29,647 nucleotides of DNA, taken from positions 1-29,647 of the IMG/VR virus record IMGVR_UViG_3300030451_002037. The stretch is one strand, 5' to 3'. This document shows positions 6,870-12,914 of the stretch, piece by piece. Both the position numbers and the translations under genes were made by a program. The notes below the pieces were generated by a model that saw only the letters and a program-made list of their open reading frames with translations, was not told the origin of the DNA and did not search any database. Source of the stretch: a virus. Position 1 is the stretch's first letter. Each line of letters opens with the position of its first letter.

Positions 6870-7766
6870 CTAAGTGTATCTTTTATTCATTTTTTTTGCT
6901 AGGCCCTTAATAATATCCTTGGTATCCATTGGCTTCTGTTCCTGGTCTTGCTTCTGCCATATGCTTTTGAAGTATGCTATTGTGTATGGTGGTCTTGAAT
7001 AGTCCTTGTTACACTTCTTCAGCTTCTTGAATACCTCAGTGCTGAACTCATTCACTGTAACTCCCATATCGATTATCTGTTCTGCTATCGCTTCTTCCCT
7101 CTTGGTCCATCGCCACTGCCCTCTTGTCTTGCAGATATCGTCTAGTGCATGTGAATACACTCTTAACAATTCAAAAACTTTATCCTTAATAATATTATTA
7201 TTAGTTATAGAATTATAGTTATGTACAACATCATTGTGTTGTGTATCGGTACAACCTCTAGTGTTGTATACCTCACTCTTATTCACAACATCAGGTTGTA
7301 TCTTATTCAAAGTATCCACAGCCTTATTGTGTTCTACAATAGGGTCAGAGGTGGCTTTTATAAGCTCTGTATCGCTGATAGCTGGATCATAGATGATACG
7401 ATATGTAGCTGTCTTTTTGCCCTTCTGACGTAATGCATTTTCATTGACAATCTTCTTAATATATCCCCAGTCAATAAGCTTCACTATCTGCCTGGATATT
7501 GCTTGCTGAGATCGGCCCAGTCTCTTTGCCAGGAGAAGCTGTGATGGGAATGCTGTACCTGACTGACCTGATACATAAGAGCATAGAACACATAACACCT
7601 GGAGTGCTGATGGATTAGCTATGATACGTCTATCTGCCAAAGCTCTTGAAGGTATATTGATATATGGTGAAGGTGACTGCTCTTCTGTAATCCTATGCTT
7701 TTTAGGTGGCAGTGTAATCTCCCTTCTAGCTTTTAATATTTCTTCAGGTTTATTCATCATGTTCAT
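6870..7766 (-). CDS. Winged-helix replication initiator-like protein
   Basis: A 298-residue protein. Residues 40-125 form a winged helix-turn-helix: LPS-type helices, then FPSQLLLAKRLGRSQQAISR as the recognition part and DWGYIKKI as the wing, a pattern shared with phage and plasmid replication initiators. Residues 130-205 are a low-complexity Asn, Val and Thr rich linker. Residues 205-298 are helical, with QWRWTKREEAIAEQIIDMG and a final basic stretch, as in initiators that load host helicase. No polymerase, primase or helicase gene is present, so this protein probably recruits the host replisome. The DNA that encodes its linker contains the palindrome cluster listed separately. It starts at ATGA overlapping the upstream stop, with further in-frame ATGs at codons 3 and 4. 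Confidence 0.7.
   Translation of the reverse strand: MNMMNKPEEILKARREITLPPKKHRITEEQSPSPYINIPSRALADRRIIANPSALQVLCVLCSYVSGQSGTAFPSQLLLAKRLGRSQQAISRQIVKLIDWGYIKKIVNENALRQKGKKTATYRIIYDPAISDTELIKATSDPIVEHNKAVDTLNKIQPDVVNKSEVYNTRGCTDTQHNDVVHNYNSITNNNIIKDKVFELLRVYSHALDDICKTRGQWRWTKREEAIAEQIIDMGVTVNEFSTEVFKKLKKCNKDYSRPPYTIAYFKSIWQKQDQEQKPMDTKDIIKGLAKKMNKRYT
7185..7341. other. Candidate replication origin inside initiator gene
   Basis: Within the linker-coding part of the initiator gene lies an array of related palindromes. ACAACA and TGTTGT flank a 6-base spacer at 7225-7242. TACAAC and GTTGTA flank a 7-base spacer at 7250-7268. ACAAC and GTTGT flank a 5-base spacer at 7285-7299. The first and third share ACAACATCA as a direct repeat. 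A fourth, inverted version, TATTGT and ACAATA around five bases, lies at 7325-7341. Immediately beside them, 7188-7204 is pure A and T (TAATAATATTATTATTA), followed by more AT-rich DNA. Iterated protein sites next to an AT-rich unwinding element inside the initiator gene is the layout of the lambda origin in gene O. Function is inferred. Confidence 0.6.
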
Positions 7767-7957
7767 AAGTTCATCTCTAGCTGGTCATCATTGTTAGTCT
7801 GAAAATTTGTATCTGAAATAAATCCAGGTAATTCATTAGCTCGCAATCTTCTGTAAAGTTTTGGATCTATTTTCTTTACCTGGCCCATAAGCTCTTCATA
7901 CTTTGCATCAACATCGGCTTGCTGTTCAGGTGTCAATCCATTATCAAAAAGCATCAT
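7763..7957 (-). CDS. Short protein, unknown
   Basis: A 64-residue protein, start MMLFDNGLTPEQQADVDAKY, largely helical and charged, with no motif that I recognise. It begins at a tandem ATGATG preceded by GAGGAAGT, overlaps the zinc-finger gene before it by 4 bases, and its own stop overlaps the initiator start as ATGA. The coupling to the replication initiator suggests a replication or regulatory role, but nothing in the sequence shows one. The first or second ATG could be used. Confidence 0.55.
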   Translation of the reverse strand: MMLFDNGLTPEQQADVDAKYEELMGQVKKIDPKLYRRLRANELPGFISDTNFQTNNDDQLEMNL

Positions 7958-8146
7958 ACTTCCTCTAAAAATTCTTGAAAAAAACCAAATGCTTTTTTTG
8001 CAGTCGAGTTTTTATATTTTTCAAATGTATAAATTTTAAGACAATCCGTACCACAAAACTTTAAATATTTATTTTTACTTGTTTGCCACAATTTAAATTT
8101 TGCTTTTTCTTTTTTACAAACGACACAATTCATCATACTTCCTCTA
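7952..8146. repeat. 16-base direct repeats flanking the zinc-finger gene
   Basis: The 16 bases CATCATACTTCCTCTA occur at 7952-7967 and again at 8131-8146, 179 bases apart, with no mismatch. Read leftward each copy encodes the same gene junction: a ribosome site, the final EEV and stop of one gene, and the tandem ATGATG of the next. The DNA between them is exactly one gene (the zinc-finger protein) and is visibly richer in A and T than its neighbours. The arrangement looks like an inserted or duplicated single-gene cassette bounded by target-junction repeats. Confidence 0.75.
7954..8136 (-). CDS. 60-aa four-cysteine zinc-finger protein
   Basis: The frame starts at the tandem ATGATG (8136 or 8133) with GAGGAAGT upstream; the longer reading beginning ten codons earlier would overlap the DUF1064-like gene needlessly. 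The protein opens MMNCVVCKKEKAKFKLW, has CVVC at residues 4-7 and CGTDC about 22 residues later, a C-x2-C ... C-x3-C layout as in treble-clef fingers of the MYM or TRASH kind, followed by an aromatic and Lys-rich tail ending FFQEFLEEV. Function is unknown; DNA, RNA or protein binding is plausible. Codons are more AT-rich than in flanking genes and the gene is framed by exact 16-base repeats, which suggests recent acquisition. Confidence 0.65.
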   Translation of the reverse strand: MMNCVVCKKEKAKFKLWQTSKNKYLKFCGTDCLKIYTFEKYKNSTAKKAFGFFQEFLEEV

Positions 8147-8468
8147 TCTTTACACCGATATGGCAAGCTTCAACTAACTTCTTTTTGAGCTTGTATACTG
8201 GTGTCTTAAAACCTTTTACATCTTCTACGACACAATAGCCTTCCTGATTCTGTGGACCTTTACCATGGTGTATAAAATACTGAAAATCAGCTTTGTATGT
8301 GCAGACCTTCACCTGGTTTACAATACAATCAAATGATGGCTGAAGCTCCAGGTTAGATATAACACCGGATTTTTCCATCATCTTTAGTACACTGTACCTC
8401 TTTGCTTCTTTCATACTATCAAAAGTAATACCATCAACTACTGTTTTCTTTGCTCTATACTTCGTCAT
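8133..8468 (-). CDS. DUF1064-family nuclease-like protein
   Basis: A 111-residue protein with the DUF1064 pattern: FDSMKEAKRY near residue 16, TYKADFQY with Asp61, and VVEDVKGFKT with Glu82, Asp83 and Lys85, then YKLKKKLVEA. The D ... ExK arrangement is that of the PD-(D/E)xK nuclease fold, and the family is found in phage replication regions where a Holliday-junction or flap endonuclease would be expected. It follows the ribbon-helix-helix-like gene (overlap 14 bases) and precedes the zinc-finger gene (ATGA overlap). The catalytic residues look intact; the substrate is inferred only. Confidence 0.8.
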   Translation of the reverse strand: MTKYRAKKTVVDGITFDSMKEAKRYSVLKMMEKSGVISNLELQPSFDCIVNQVKVCTYKADFQYFIHHGKGPQNQEGYCVVEDVKGFKTPVYKLKKKLVEACHIGVKIEEV

Positions 8469-8718
8469 TTGCCTTCACCATTTTATCTACTTGTCTTGCT
8501 ATCTCAGCATCATGTATCTGCTCTTGTTGAAAATCATCTACAATCAACATCTTGTTACTAATACTTCCTGGCTGTCTTTTTCTAAGAGCATCCCTGAATA
8601 TAATCTCAGCCAATGCTGACATAGAAACCATTTCAATCTTTGATTGTGCCTTCAACATCGCATGGCATTCTTCAGTAATACGACAAAGAAAAGGCCTTAT
8701 CTTTATCTCATCCATCAT
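8455..8718 (-). CDS. Ribbon-helix-helix-like regulator (probable)
   Basis: An 87-residue protein and the first gene of the leftward unit. The N-terminal IKIRPFLCRI could be the DNA-contacting strand, followed by helix TEECHAMLKAQSK, a turn with SMS, and helix ALAEIIFRDALRKR, the order seen in Arc/CopG-type ribbon-helix-helix proteins. The C-terminal half is acidic and unassigned. Position beside the divergent control region fits an autoregulated repressor or activator. The start is one of two adjacent ATGs at 8718 and 8715, with AAAGG about 10-13 bases upstream. The fold call is from pattern only. Confidence 0.5.
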   Translation of the reverse strand: MMDEIKIRPFLCRITEECHAMLKAQSKIEMVSMSALAEIIFRDALRKRQPGSISNKMLIVDDFQQEQIHDAEIARQVDKMVKANDEV

Positions 8719-8756
8719 TTCAAATTAACCTTTTAAAAATATTTTTTGTAAAACAC

Positions 8757-8793
8757 TTGATATTACGATATCGAACTGATATATGTATATATG
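8757..8793 (+). promoter_or_regulatory. Divergent control region with promoter-like and operator-like elements
   Basis: This lies in the 111-base gap between the leftward and rightward units. Rightward, TTGATA at 8757 is followed 17 bases later by TATATG and an overlapping TATATA, an acceptable but imperfect sigma-70 pair. Between and around them GATAT occurs three times (8759, 8767, 8778), the middle copy being part of the 8-base palindrome CGATATCG at 8766-8773. Such repeats between -35 and -10 are where a small regulator would bind. The sequence TATATGTA is also directly repeated. Leftward promoter elements must overlap here, but I could not settle on one. Confidence 0.4.
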
Positions 8794-8829
8794 TAAAGAC
8801 ACTGTTAAGCATATTAGAAGGAGAAACTA

Positions 8830-9051
8830 GTGAGTAACATTGATTACGTTTATAAAAGAAAAGATGGTGGCACTATACATTGTTATGGTGTCATCGAAGA
8901 AGACAGCAACTTCCATGTTGTATGTGACAACGAAGAGTATGATGGGATTGCATGTGACATTGACGGCAGTGAGTACAACACCTGGAAAAAGGTTTGTGAC
9001 TACCTGGTTGTTAATTACAGACATGACATTGAACAAATAGAAACTTGTTAG
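8830..9051 (+). CDS. First rightward gene, 73-aa unknown protein
   Basis: A 73-residue acidic protein starting at GTG (8830), with AAGGAG six bases before it. No other start has a comparable site. It has alternating hydrophobic strands (TIHCYGVIEE, NFHVVCD) and a helix near TWKKVCDYLVVNY, with five cysteines. I do not recognise the family. As the first gene of an early-type operon and next to the serine recombinase (11-base gap) it could be a regulator or a host-takeover protein, but nothing shows that. Confidence 0.6.
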   Translation: MSNIDYVYKRKDGGTIHCYGVIEEDSNFHVVCDNEEYDGIACDIDGSEYNTWKKVCDYLVVNYRHDIEQIETC

Positions 9052-9062
9052 GGAGCAAAGTA

Positions 9063-9779
9063 ATGATCTATTGTGCATATGTAAGAGTATCAACAGATAC
9101 CCAGGATGTCGCAAGACAAGAGAATGAAATTAAGAAATGGCTTGGTGATACAGATCACCAGGTCATATGGTTTAAGGAACAAGGTGTTTCAGGTAAGGTA
9201 GCTCCTGAGCTAAGACCTGAGCTTTCCAAGTGTATTGATACAGTCAGGGCCAGCAAAGGCACATTGATTGTAGCTGACCTGGATAGATTTTCCAGGACTG
9301 ACTGGCATACTCTAAAGTTCTTTGACCAGGTATTGAAGAACGGCAAGGTAAAACTTGTTGTTTGTAATGATCCTACAATATCTGAAAGTAAAGATAAGTT
9401 TGCATTGAGAACTTTGTTTGCTCAGATGGAACAAGAAAAGATTTCAGAAAGAACCAGGTCTGCCCTTCAAAGAATTAAGGATGAGATCAAAGCTAATGGT
9501 ACATACAAAACTAAATCAGGTAAGTTAATTAGCTCACTCGGTTGTCATTCAAACATGGATTTTGCAAGGCAAAGAAGTGCCGAAGTTATCAAGCTCAAAG
9601 CAGATATAAGAGTTAAAGATATTGAATCAGTAATTCAAAAATTATTAAGTGTTGGTGATAGCTATCGACAGATAGCCAGCCAGCTTAATCAAATGGGTGC
9701 AAACACTGCTAGAGGTGGCAAGTGGTATGCATCTACAGTAAGTAATGCCGTAAAAAGATTGGAGAAAAATTATGGTTAA
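9063..9779 (+). CDS. Small serine recombinase (resolvase/invertase type)
   Basis: A 238-residue site-specific recombinase. The catalytic domain has YVRVSTDTQ with the nucleophile Ser10 and Arg8, then LDRFSR with Arg75 and Arg78, and the long E-helix around MEQEKISERT at 122-131. The C-terminal half ends in a helix-turn-helix, GDSYRQIASQLNQMGANTARGG (198-219), with KWYASTVSNAV. All active-site residues seen in gamma-delta resolvase are present. It is much shorter than the large phage serine integrases, so it is more likely a resolvase or invertase, although integration by small ones is known. I start it at ATG 9063, with GGGAG 7 bases upstream, rather than at the earlier TTG. No tyrosine integrase is in the window. 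Confidence 0.9.
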   Translation: MIYCAYVRVSTDTQDVARQENEIKKWLGDTDHQVIWFKEQGVSGKVAPELRPELSKCIDTVRASKGTLIVADLDRFSRTDWHTLKFFDQVLKNGKVKLVVCNDPTISESKDKFALRTLFAQMEQEKISERTRSALQRIKDEIKANGTYKTKSGKLISSLGCHSNMDFARQRSAEVIKLKADIRVKDIESVIQKLLSVGDSYRQIASQLNQMGANTARGGKWYASTVSNAVKRLEKNYG

Positions 9780-9918
9780 ATTTATAAAAAATTATGGAGT
9801 TTACATTGCAGAATGTATTCTCTTTTTAATACTGTGTGGCATGGCATACCTTGCCATATGGTTCTTTTGTCTCATCGATGATGTTTGTTATTATCGTAAT
9901 TTTGTAGAGGTGTTGTAA
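9772..9918 (+). CDS. 48-aa single-span membrane protein
   Basis: A short frame overlaps the recombinase end by 8 bases and shares TAATG with the exonuclease start. GGAG stands 7 bases before its ATG. The protein has a basic start (MVKFIKN), a hydrophobic span of about 22 residues from YIAECILF to AIWFFCLI, and a short tail with DDVCYYRN. It thus looks like a type-II or type-III single-pass inner-membrane protein. Because it sits between recombination genes, it may be a host-takeover, exclusion or toxin-like product; none of this is shown. Good ribosome site, TM segment and exact packing support it as real. Confidence 0.65.
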   Translation: MVKFIKNYGVYIAECILFLILCGMAYLAIWFFCLIDDVCYYRNFVEVL

Positions 9919-10841
9919 TGGCTAAGTATAGTAATGATGCAGTAGAGGTCGGAGCTTCAAGAGTTCCGGCTATCGTATTAGGTAAAACTAGTTTCTCAAC
10001 TAATGAAAGAGAAAGACAAAAGACACTTCATGCTAGGCAAGGTATCGAGACTATCGAGACTGAGTTTGGCAAGGATGCAAAAGAAAGAGGTAACTATCTC
10101 GAAGATGCCATAATCAAATGGGCAAGAGATAAGATTGCCAATATTGCACCTTCAGCAGAAGTAGAGCTTTGCAAGGTTACCCAGGGCTATAGAATAGATG
10201 AATTAGCATTGTGTGCTTCCCTGGATGCTATCTTGAATATCAAAGGACAAGTTACTATGAACAATCAATTGACTGGTGAACCAGTACTCTTGTCAGGCTT
10301 TGGTGCATTGGAAATCAAAACTACAAATACTGATGATCTTCCCAGGACTGATCAAATCATACAGCTACAAGCACAATTGTTATGCAGTGGTTTTAAGTGG
10401 GGAATCATTGCAGTGTTTGGTAAAGCTCAGAAACTTACACTTGTACCCTTTGAAGCTGATCAGGATATCTTTGATCAGATTATGGAAAAGGTAAATGAGT
10501 TTTGGCAAAAGGTGGACCTGGATGAACCTTATCCACCACTCGACAATGGGCCACCATCAATAATAAATCTAGATCATTTGGATATCAAAGATAGTCTTAT
10601 TGGTGTAGCTGAAGACTGGCTTATGTGTGATGCCGAGATCAAGAAGTGGACCAAGAAAAAAGAAGAGGATCAAAGACTGTTGCAAAGAATAATGGAACAG
10701 AACGAAGCAGAACATGCTGAGGTAGGTGATATCAATATATCCTATCCCACCATTACCAGGAAGGCACAGCCTGAGAAAATAGTGCCAGCAAAAGAAGCAA
10801 CATATTATCGTAAATTTAAAATAGAAAAGAAGGAGAACTAA
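9918..10841 (+). CDS. YqaJ-type viral exonuclease/recombinase nuclease
   Basis: A 307-residue 5'-3' exonuclease of the lambda Exo / YqaJ family. Key residues fall in order: GNYLED with Glu62, SLDAIL with Asp103, GALEIKTT with Glu132 and Lys134, and the helix QIIQLQAQLLCSGFKWG that follows in this family. These make up the metal site of the PD-(D/E)xK core. The C-terminal 100 residues are a charged helix and a basic tail ending in KFKIEKKEN. It would resect double-strand ends so that the adjacent RecT-type protein can anneal the strand. The two genes are one base apart, as in many phage exonuclease-annealase pairs. Confidence 0.88.
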   Translation: MAKYSNDAVEVGASRVPAIVLGKTSFSTNERERQKTLHARQGIETIETEFGKDAKERGNYLEDAIIKWARDKIANIAPSAEVELCKVTQGYRIDELALCASLDAILNIKGQVTMNNQLTGEPVLLSGFGALEIKTTNTDDLPRTDQIIQLQAQLLCSGFKWGIIAVFGKAQKLTLVPFEADQDIFDQIMEKVNEFWQKVDLDEPYPPLDNGPPSIINLDHLDIKDSLIGVAEDWLMCDAEIKKWTKKKEEDQRLLQRIMEQNEAEHAEVGDINISYPTITRKAQPEKIVPAKEATYYRKFKIEKKEN

Positions 10842-10842
10842 T

Positions 10843-11697
10843 ATGTCATTACCAACTTTAAATCCAACCAACCTGACTGAAGCAATGGAGTTTGCAAAGT
10901 TTGTTTCTACATCAGGTCACATTCCAAAACAGTTCCAGGGAAAACCAAATGATATCCTGGTAGCTATTCAATGGGGATATGAGATCGGCCTAGCACCTAT
11001 GCAAGCTCTTCAGAATATTGCAGTCATAAATGGTAGGCCTTCATTGTGGGGAGATAGTTTGATAGCTGTCTGCAAACACCATCCTGAATGGAGAGGTATT
11101 GAAGAGACCTATATTGAAGAAGAAGATAAGGCAGTATGCATTGTCAAAAGAAATGTTCATGGTGAGACTGAAGTAACCAGGGCAGAATTTTCTTACAAGG
11201 ATGCACAGAAAGCAAGACTGGCAAATAAACCAGGTCCTTGGCAAGACTATCCAAGAAGGATGATGCAACTTAGAGCAAGAGGTTTTGCTCTTCGAGATGC
11301 ATTTCCTGATGCAATCAAAGGTCTTATCACTACAGAAGAAGCTCAAGACTACCCTGACGAAAAAACAGAGCCAAAGAACGTCACTGAGGTAGGGCAAAGA
11401 CAAATTGTGGTACAAAACCTACAAGAAAAGCTAGACGAGCCTGACGGCCAGGAAAAGCCCCTTAAATACACAATGAACTTTATTGGTGAGCATAAACCTA
11501 TAATTTTTGGTACAGCCAGTGATTTTATCTTAAAATTTTCAGATACACTGCTGGCTATCGATAAATTAGAAAAACCTCAAGCACAAAAAGTAAGTTTGAT
11601 GCATGATCTTAAAGATAAAAATATTGAGACAATAAAACTTCTTGATGAAATGCAACAAGCACAAATAGAAACAGAGATAGGAAAGTACATTGTCTAG
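10843..11697 (+). CDS. recT: RecT-type single-strand annealing protein
   Basis: A 284-residue annealase. The recognisable core is PKQFQGKPNDILVAIQWGYE, followed by GLAPMQALQNIAVINGRPSL-type sequence, then PWQDYPRRMMQLRARGFALR and DAFPDAIKGL, all features of RecT-family proteins. Residues beyond 185 form a separate acidic and helical C-terminal domain without a match that I know, possibly for a single-strand-binding protein. AAGGAG stands 9 bases before the ATG. It coats single-stranded DNA made by the neighbouring exonuclease and anneals it to a partner strand. The gene overlaps the next one by 8 bases. Confidence 0.88.
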   Translation: MSLPTLNPTNLTEAMEFAKFVSTSGHIPKQFQGKPNDILVAIQWGYEIGLAPMQALQNIAVINGRPSLWGDSLIAVCKHHPEWRGIEETYIEEEDKAVCIVKRNVHGETEVTRAEFSYKDAQKARLANKPGPWQDYPRRMMQLRARGFALRDAFPDAIKGLITTEEAQDYPDEKTEPKNVTEVGQRQIVVQNLQEKLDEPDGQEKPLKYTMNFIGEHKPIIFGTASDFILKFSDTLLAIDKLEKPQAQKVSLMHDLKDKNIETIKLLDEMQQAQIETEIGKYIV

Positions 11698-11938
11698 TCA
11701 ACCAGTAAAATTTCCAATGACTGAAAAGCAAAAGAAAATTTTTTTGTTTATTCAAGATTATTTTAACAGTGAAGGTGTAATGCCAAGACAAATAGATATT
11801 GCAAACCACTTTGGAATTACTCAACAAACTTTGAAATCTCACTTGGATAATATTCAGAAAAGAGGATGGATTACCAGGTTACCAGGATTATCAAGAAGCA
11901 TACGATTAAACCTGGACAGCTTTCATCCTCTTAACTAA
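11690..11938 (+). CDS. LexA-like winged-helix DNA-binding protein without peptidase
   Basis: An 82-residue protein that resembles the LexA N-terminal domain: MTEKQKKIFLFIQDYF, then MPRQIDIANHFGITQQTLKS as helix-turn-helix, KRGWITRL as the wing and SRSIRLN at the end. The self-cleaving peptidase domain of LexA is missing. The likely start is TTG at 11690, which has AGGA 7 bases upstream and overlaps recT by 8 bases; the in-frame ATG at 11717 lacks a ribosome site. Its stop lies inside the lysozyme gene on the other strand (33-base overlap). It could sense nothing by itself but could bind LexA-box-like operators; its target is not known. Confidence 0.75.
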   Translation: MSSQPVKFPMTEKQKKIFLFIQDYFNSEGVMPRQIDIANHFGITQQTLKSHLDNIQKRGWITRLPGLSRSIRLNLDSFHPLN

Positions 11939-12352
11939 TCTTTCGGCTCTCGTTGTTACCTGATTGTACCAGCGAGAGTCTTTCATTTGATTACCAGCTT
12001 CTTCCCAGTCACCAGCATCAACTGCTCTTTTCATTTTATGAAACCTGGACAACCTGGGCCTACCCATATTGAACATCATGTTTGCTATTATCTGTTGAAC
12101 TTCTTCCGGTAACTCATCAAAGTTATTGTACAACAATTTACATTCATCGATTGTTACCTGGACATCCTGGTCAAACAATTCGTTTACTCTATCCTCAGAT
12201 ACTTCAGTGCCAACTGGTTTACCATACTCATCATCCCACTCAGTCACCAGGTGACCAATGCCTACTGTAGGCAAGTTTAGATGATCTAGATATACAGAAT
12301 TGACACAACCCTCATCTATCTTGAGTTGCTCCCTAAGCTTTTCTATATCCAT
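11906..12352 (-). CDS. Endolysin, T4-type lysozyme (GH24)
   Basis: A 148-residue lysozyme. Glu14, Asp23 and Thr29 in IDEGC, VYLDH and LPTVGIGH keep exactly the spacing of the Glu11-Asp20-Thr26 triad of T4 lysozyme. The rest follows the fold, with MMFNMGRPRLSRF and ERLVKRM near the end. There is no signal peptide, so it should depend on the holin two kilobases upstream in the same leftward unit. Its first base is shared with the stop of the small basic gene (TAATG). The 3' end overlaps the LexA-like gene by 33 bases tail to tail. Confidence 0.92.
   Translation of the reverse strand: MDIEKLREQLKIDEGCVNSVYLDHLNLPTVGIGHLVTEWDDEYGKPVGTEVSEDRVNELFDQDVQVTIDECKLLYNNFDELPEEVQQIIANMMFNMGRPRLSRFHKMKRAVDAGDWEEAGNQMKDSRWYNQVTTRAERLVKRMKAVQV
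11945..11980 (+). terminator. Hairpin terminator candidate of the rightward operon
   Basis: Seven bases past the LexA-like stop, an 11-base arm GGCTCTCGTTG pairs with CAGCGAGAGTC (two G-T pairs allowed) around a 14-base loop. It is followed by TTTCATTT, a weak T-tract. In rightward transcripts this looks like an intrinsic terminator, located within the lysozyme coding sequence of the opposite strand. The loop is larger and the T-run poorer than in strong terminators, so it may only attenuate. Confidence 0.45.
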
Positions 12353-12492
12353 TAGGCAGTCGCTGTTTTCTTTTTCTTTTTAGCAAACATTCTAAGCTTC
12401 TTAAAATCAGATGCTTCCATCTTCTTTTTATTGCCTGACATCTTTGCAATCTTTTTTTGTTTTGGAGAATAGCTCCCATAGTTACCTGGCAT
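12352..12492 (-). CDS. 46-aa basic protein
   Basis: A small frame coupled by TAATG to the lysozyme gene. It begins MPGNYGSYSPKQKKIAKMSG and ends in a run of five lysines before TATA. The Lys content is very high. Similar short basic proteins starting MPGNYG occur in marine podoviruses as I recall, of unknown function. GGAACTATT precedes the start. I include it because it fills the gap exactly in the operon; without the packing it would be weak. Confidence 0.6.
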   Translation of the reverse strand: MPGNYGSYSPKQKKIAKMSGNKKKMEASDFKKLRMFAKKKKKTATA

Positions 12493-12507
12493 AATAGTTC
12501 CTTTCTG

Positions 12508-12708
12508 TTAAGTTAAATCTTTATCTGCCTTCCTTGCCCCACCTTTGCCAGTGACAAAGGATCTCACACGGCCCATAGCCCATTGATGAGCCGATACCTT
12601 GGGCCTACTTCCTGAAGAATAGTATGCACCCATTCCCCTGGAATATACCTTATCTAATGTAGATTTACTGTACCTGGATGCACCAGGAATACTTTTATAC
12701 TTGCTCAT
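12508..12708 (-). CDS. Small DUF5824-like protein
   Basis: A 66-residue basic protein. TLDKVYSRGMGAYYSSGSRP, followed by SAHQWAMGRVRSFVTGKGGA and a final KADKDLT, matches the pattern of the DUF5824 family common in marine phages and found near structural or lysis genes. The function is unknown to me. It overlaps the next upstream gene by 4 bases (ATGA). Nothing in it suggests an enzyme. Confidence 0.65.
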   Translation of the reverse strand: MSKYKSIPGASRYSKSTLDKVYSRGMGAYYSSGSRPKVSAHQWAMGRVRSFVTGKGGARKADKDLT

Positions 12709-12914
12709 CCTTTGCTCCTTTGCTTGCTGATTCTATCCATCATAGCTGGTGTAAGTTTACCTTCCTTATATAACCTGGCAGTCCTCTTGATCTCAGCTTC
12801 TCTAGCTGAAGGGTTCTTTGCACCAGCTACATACTTCACTGGTACACCCTTTTTAGTCTTAGGAACTTTAGCAAATTTTCTCTTAAAATTTTTTTTGGGA
12901 TATGGCTTCTTCAA
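12705..12914 (-). CDS. Small basic conserved protein, unknown
   Basis: A 69-residue, strongly basic protein with a Lys and Pro rich N-terminus and a helical C-terminus: VPVKYVAGAKNPSAREAEIK and RLYKEGKLTPAMMDRISKQR. I recall similar proteins in marine phages but no function. The KKG-to-GKLTP region resembles a DNA-binding or ribosome-like tail. It overlaps the holin gene by 4 bases and the next gene by 4 bases, and so belongs to the lysis-tail operon. Confidence 0.6.
   Translation of the reverse strand: MKKPYPKKNFKRKFAKVPKTKKGVPVKYVAGAKNPSAREAEIKRTARLYKEGKLTPAMMDRISKQRSKG

Noticed and set aside
7185-7341. Small CRISPR-like array from the repeated ACAAC elements
   Set aside because: Repeats are short, of changing spacing and within a coding frame; they are better explained as iterated protein-binding sites.
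9063-9779. Large serine integrase
   Set aside because: At 238 residues it lacks the long recombinase and zinc-ribbon domains of phage serine integrases; it fits the resolvase/invertase size with a terminal HTH.
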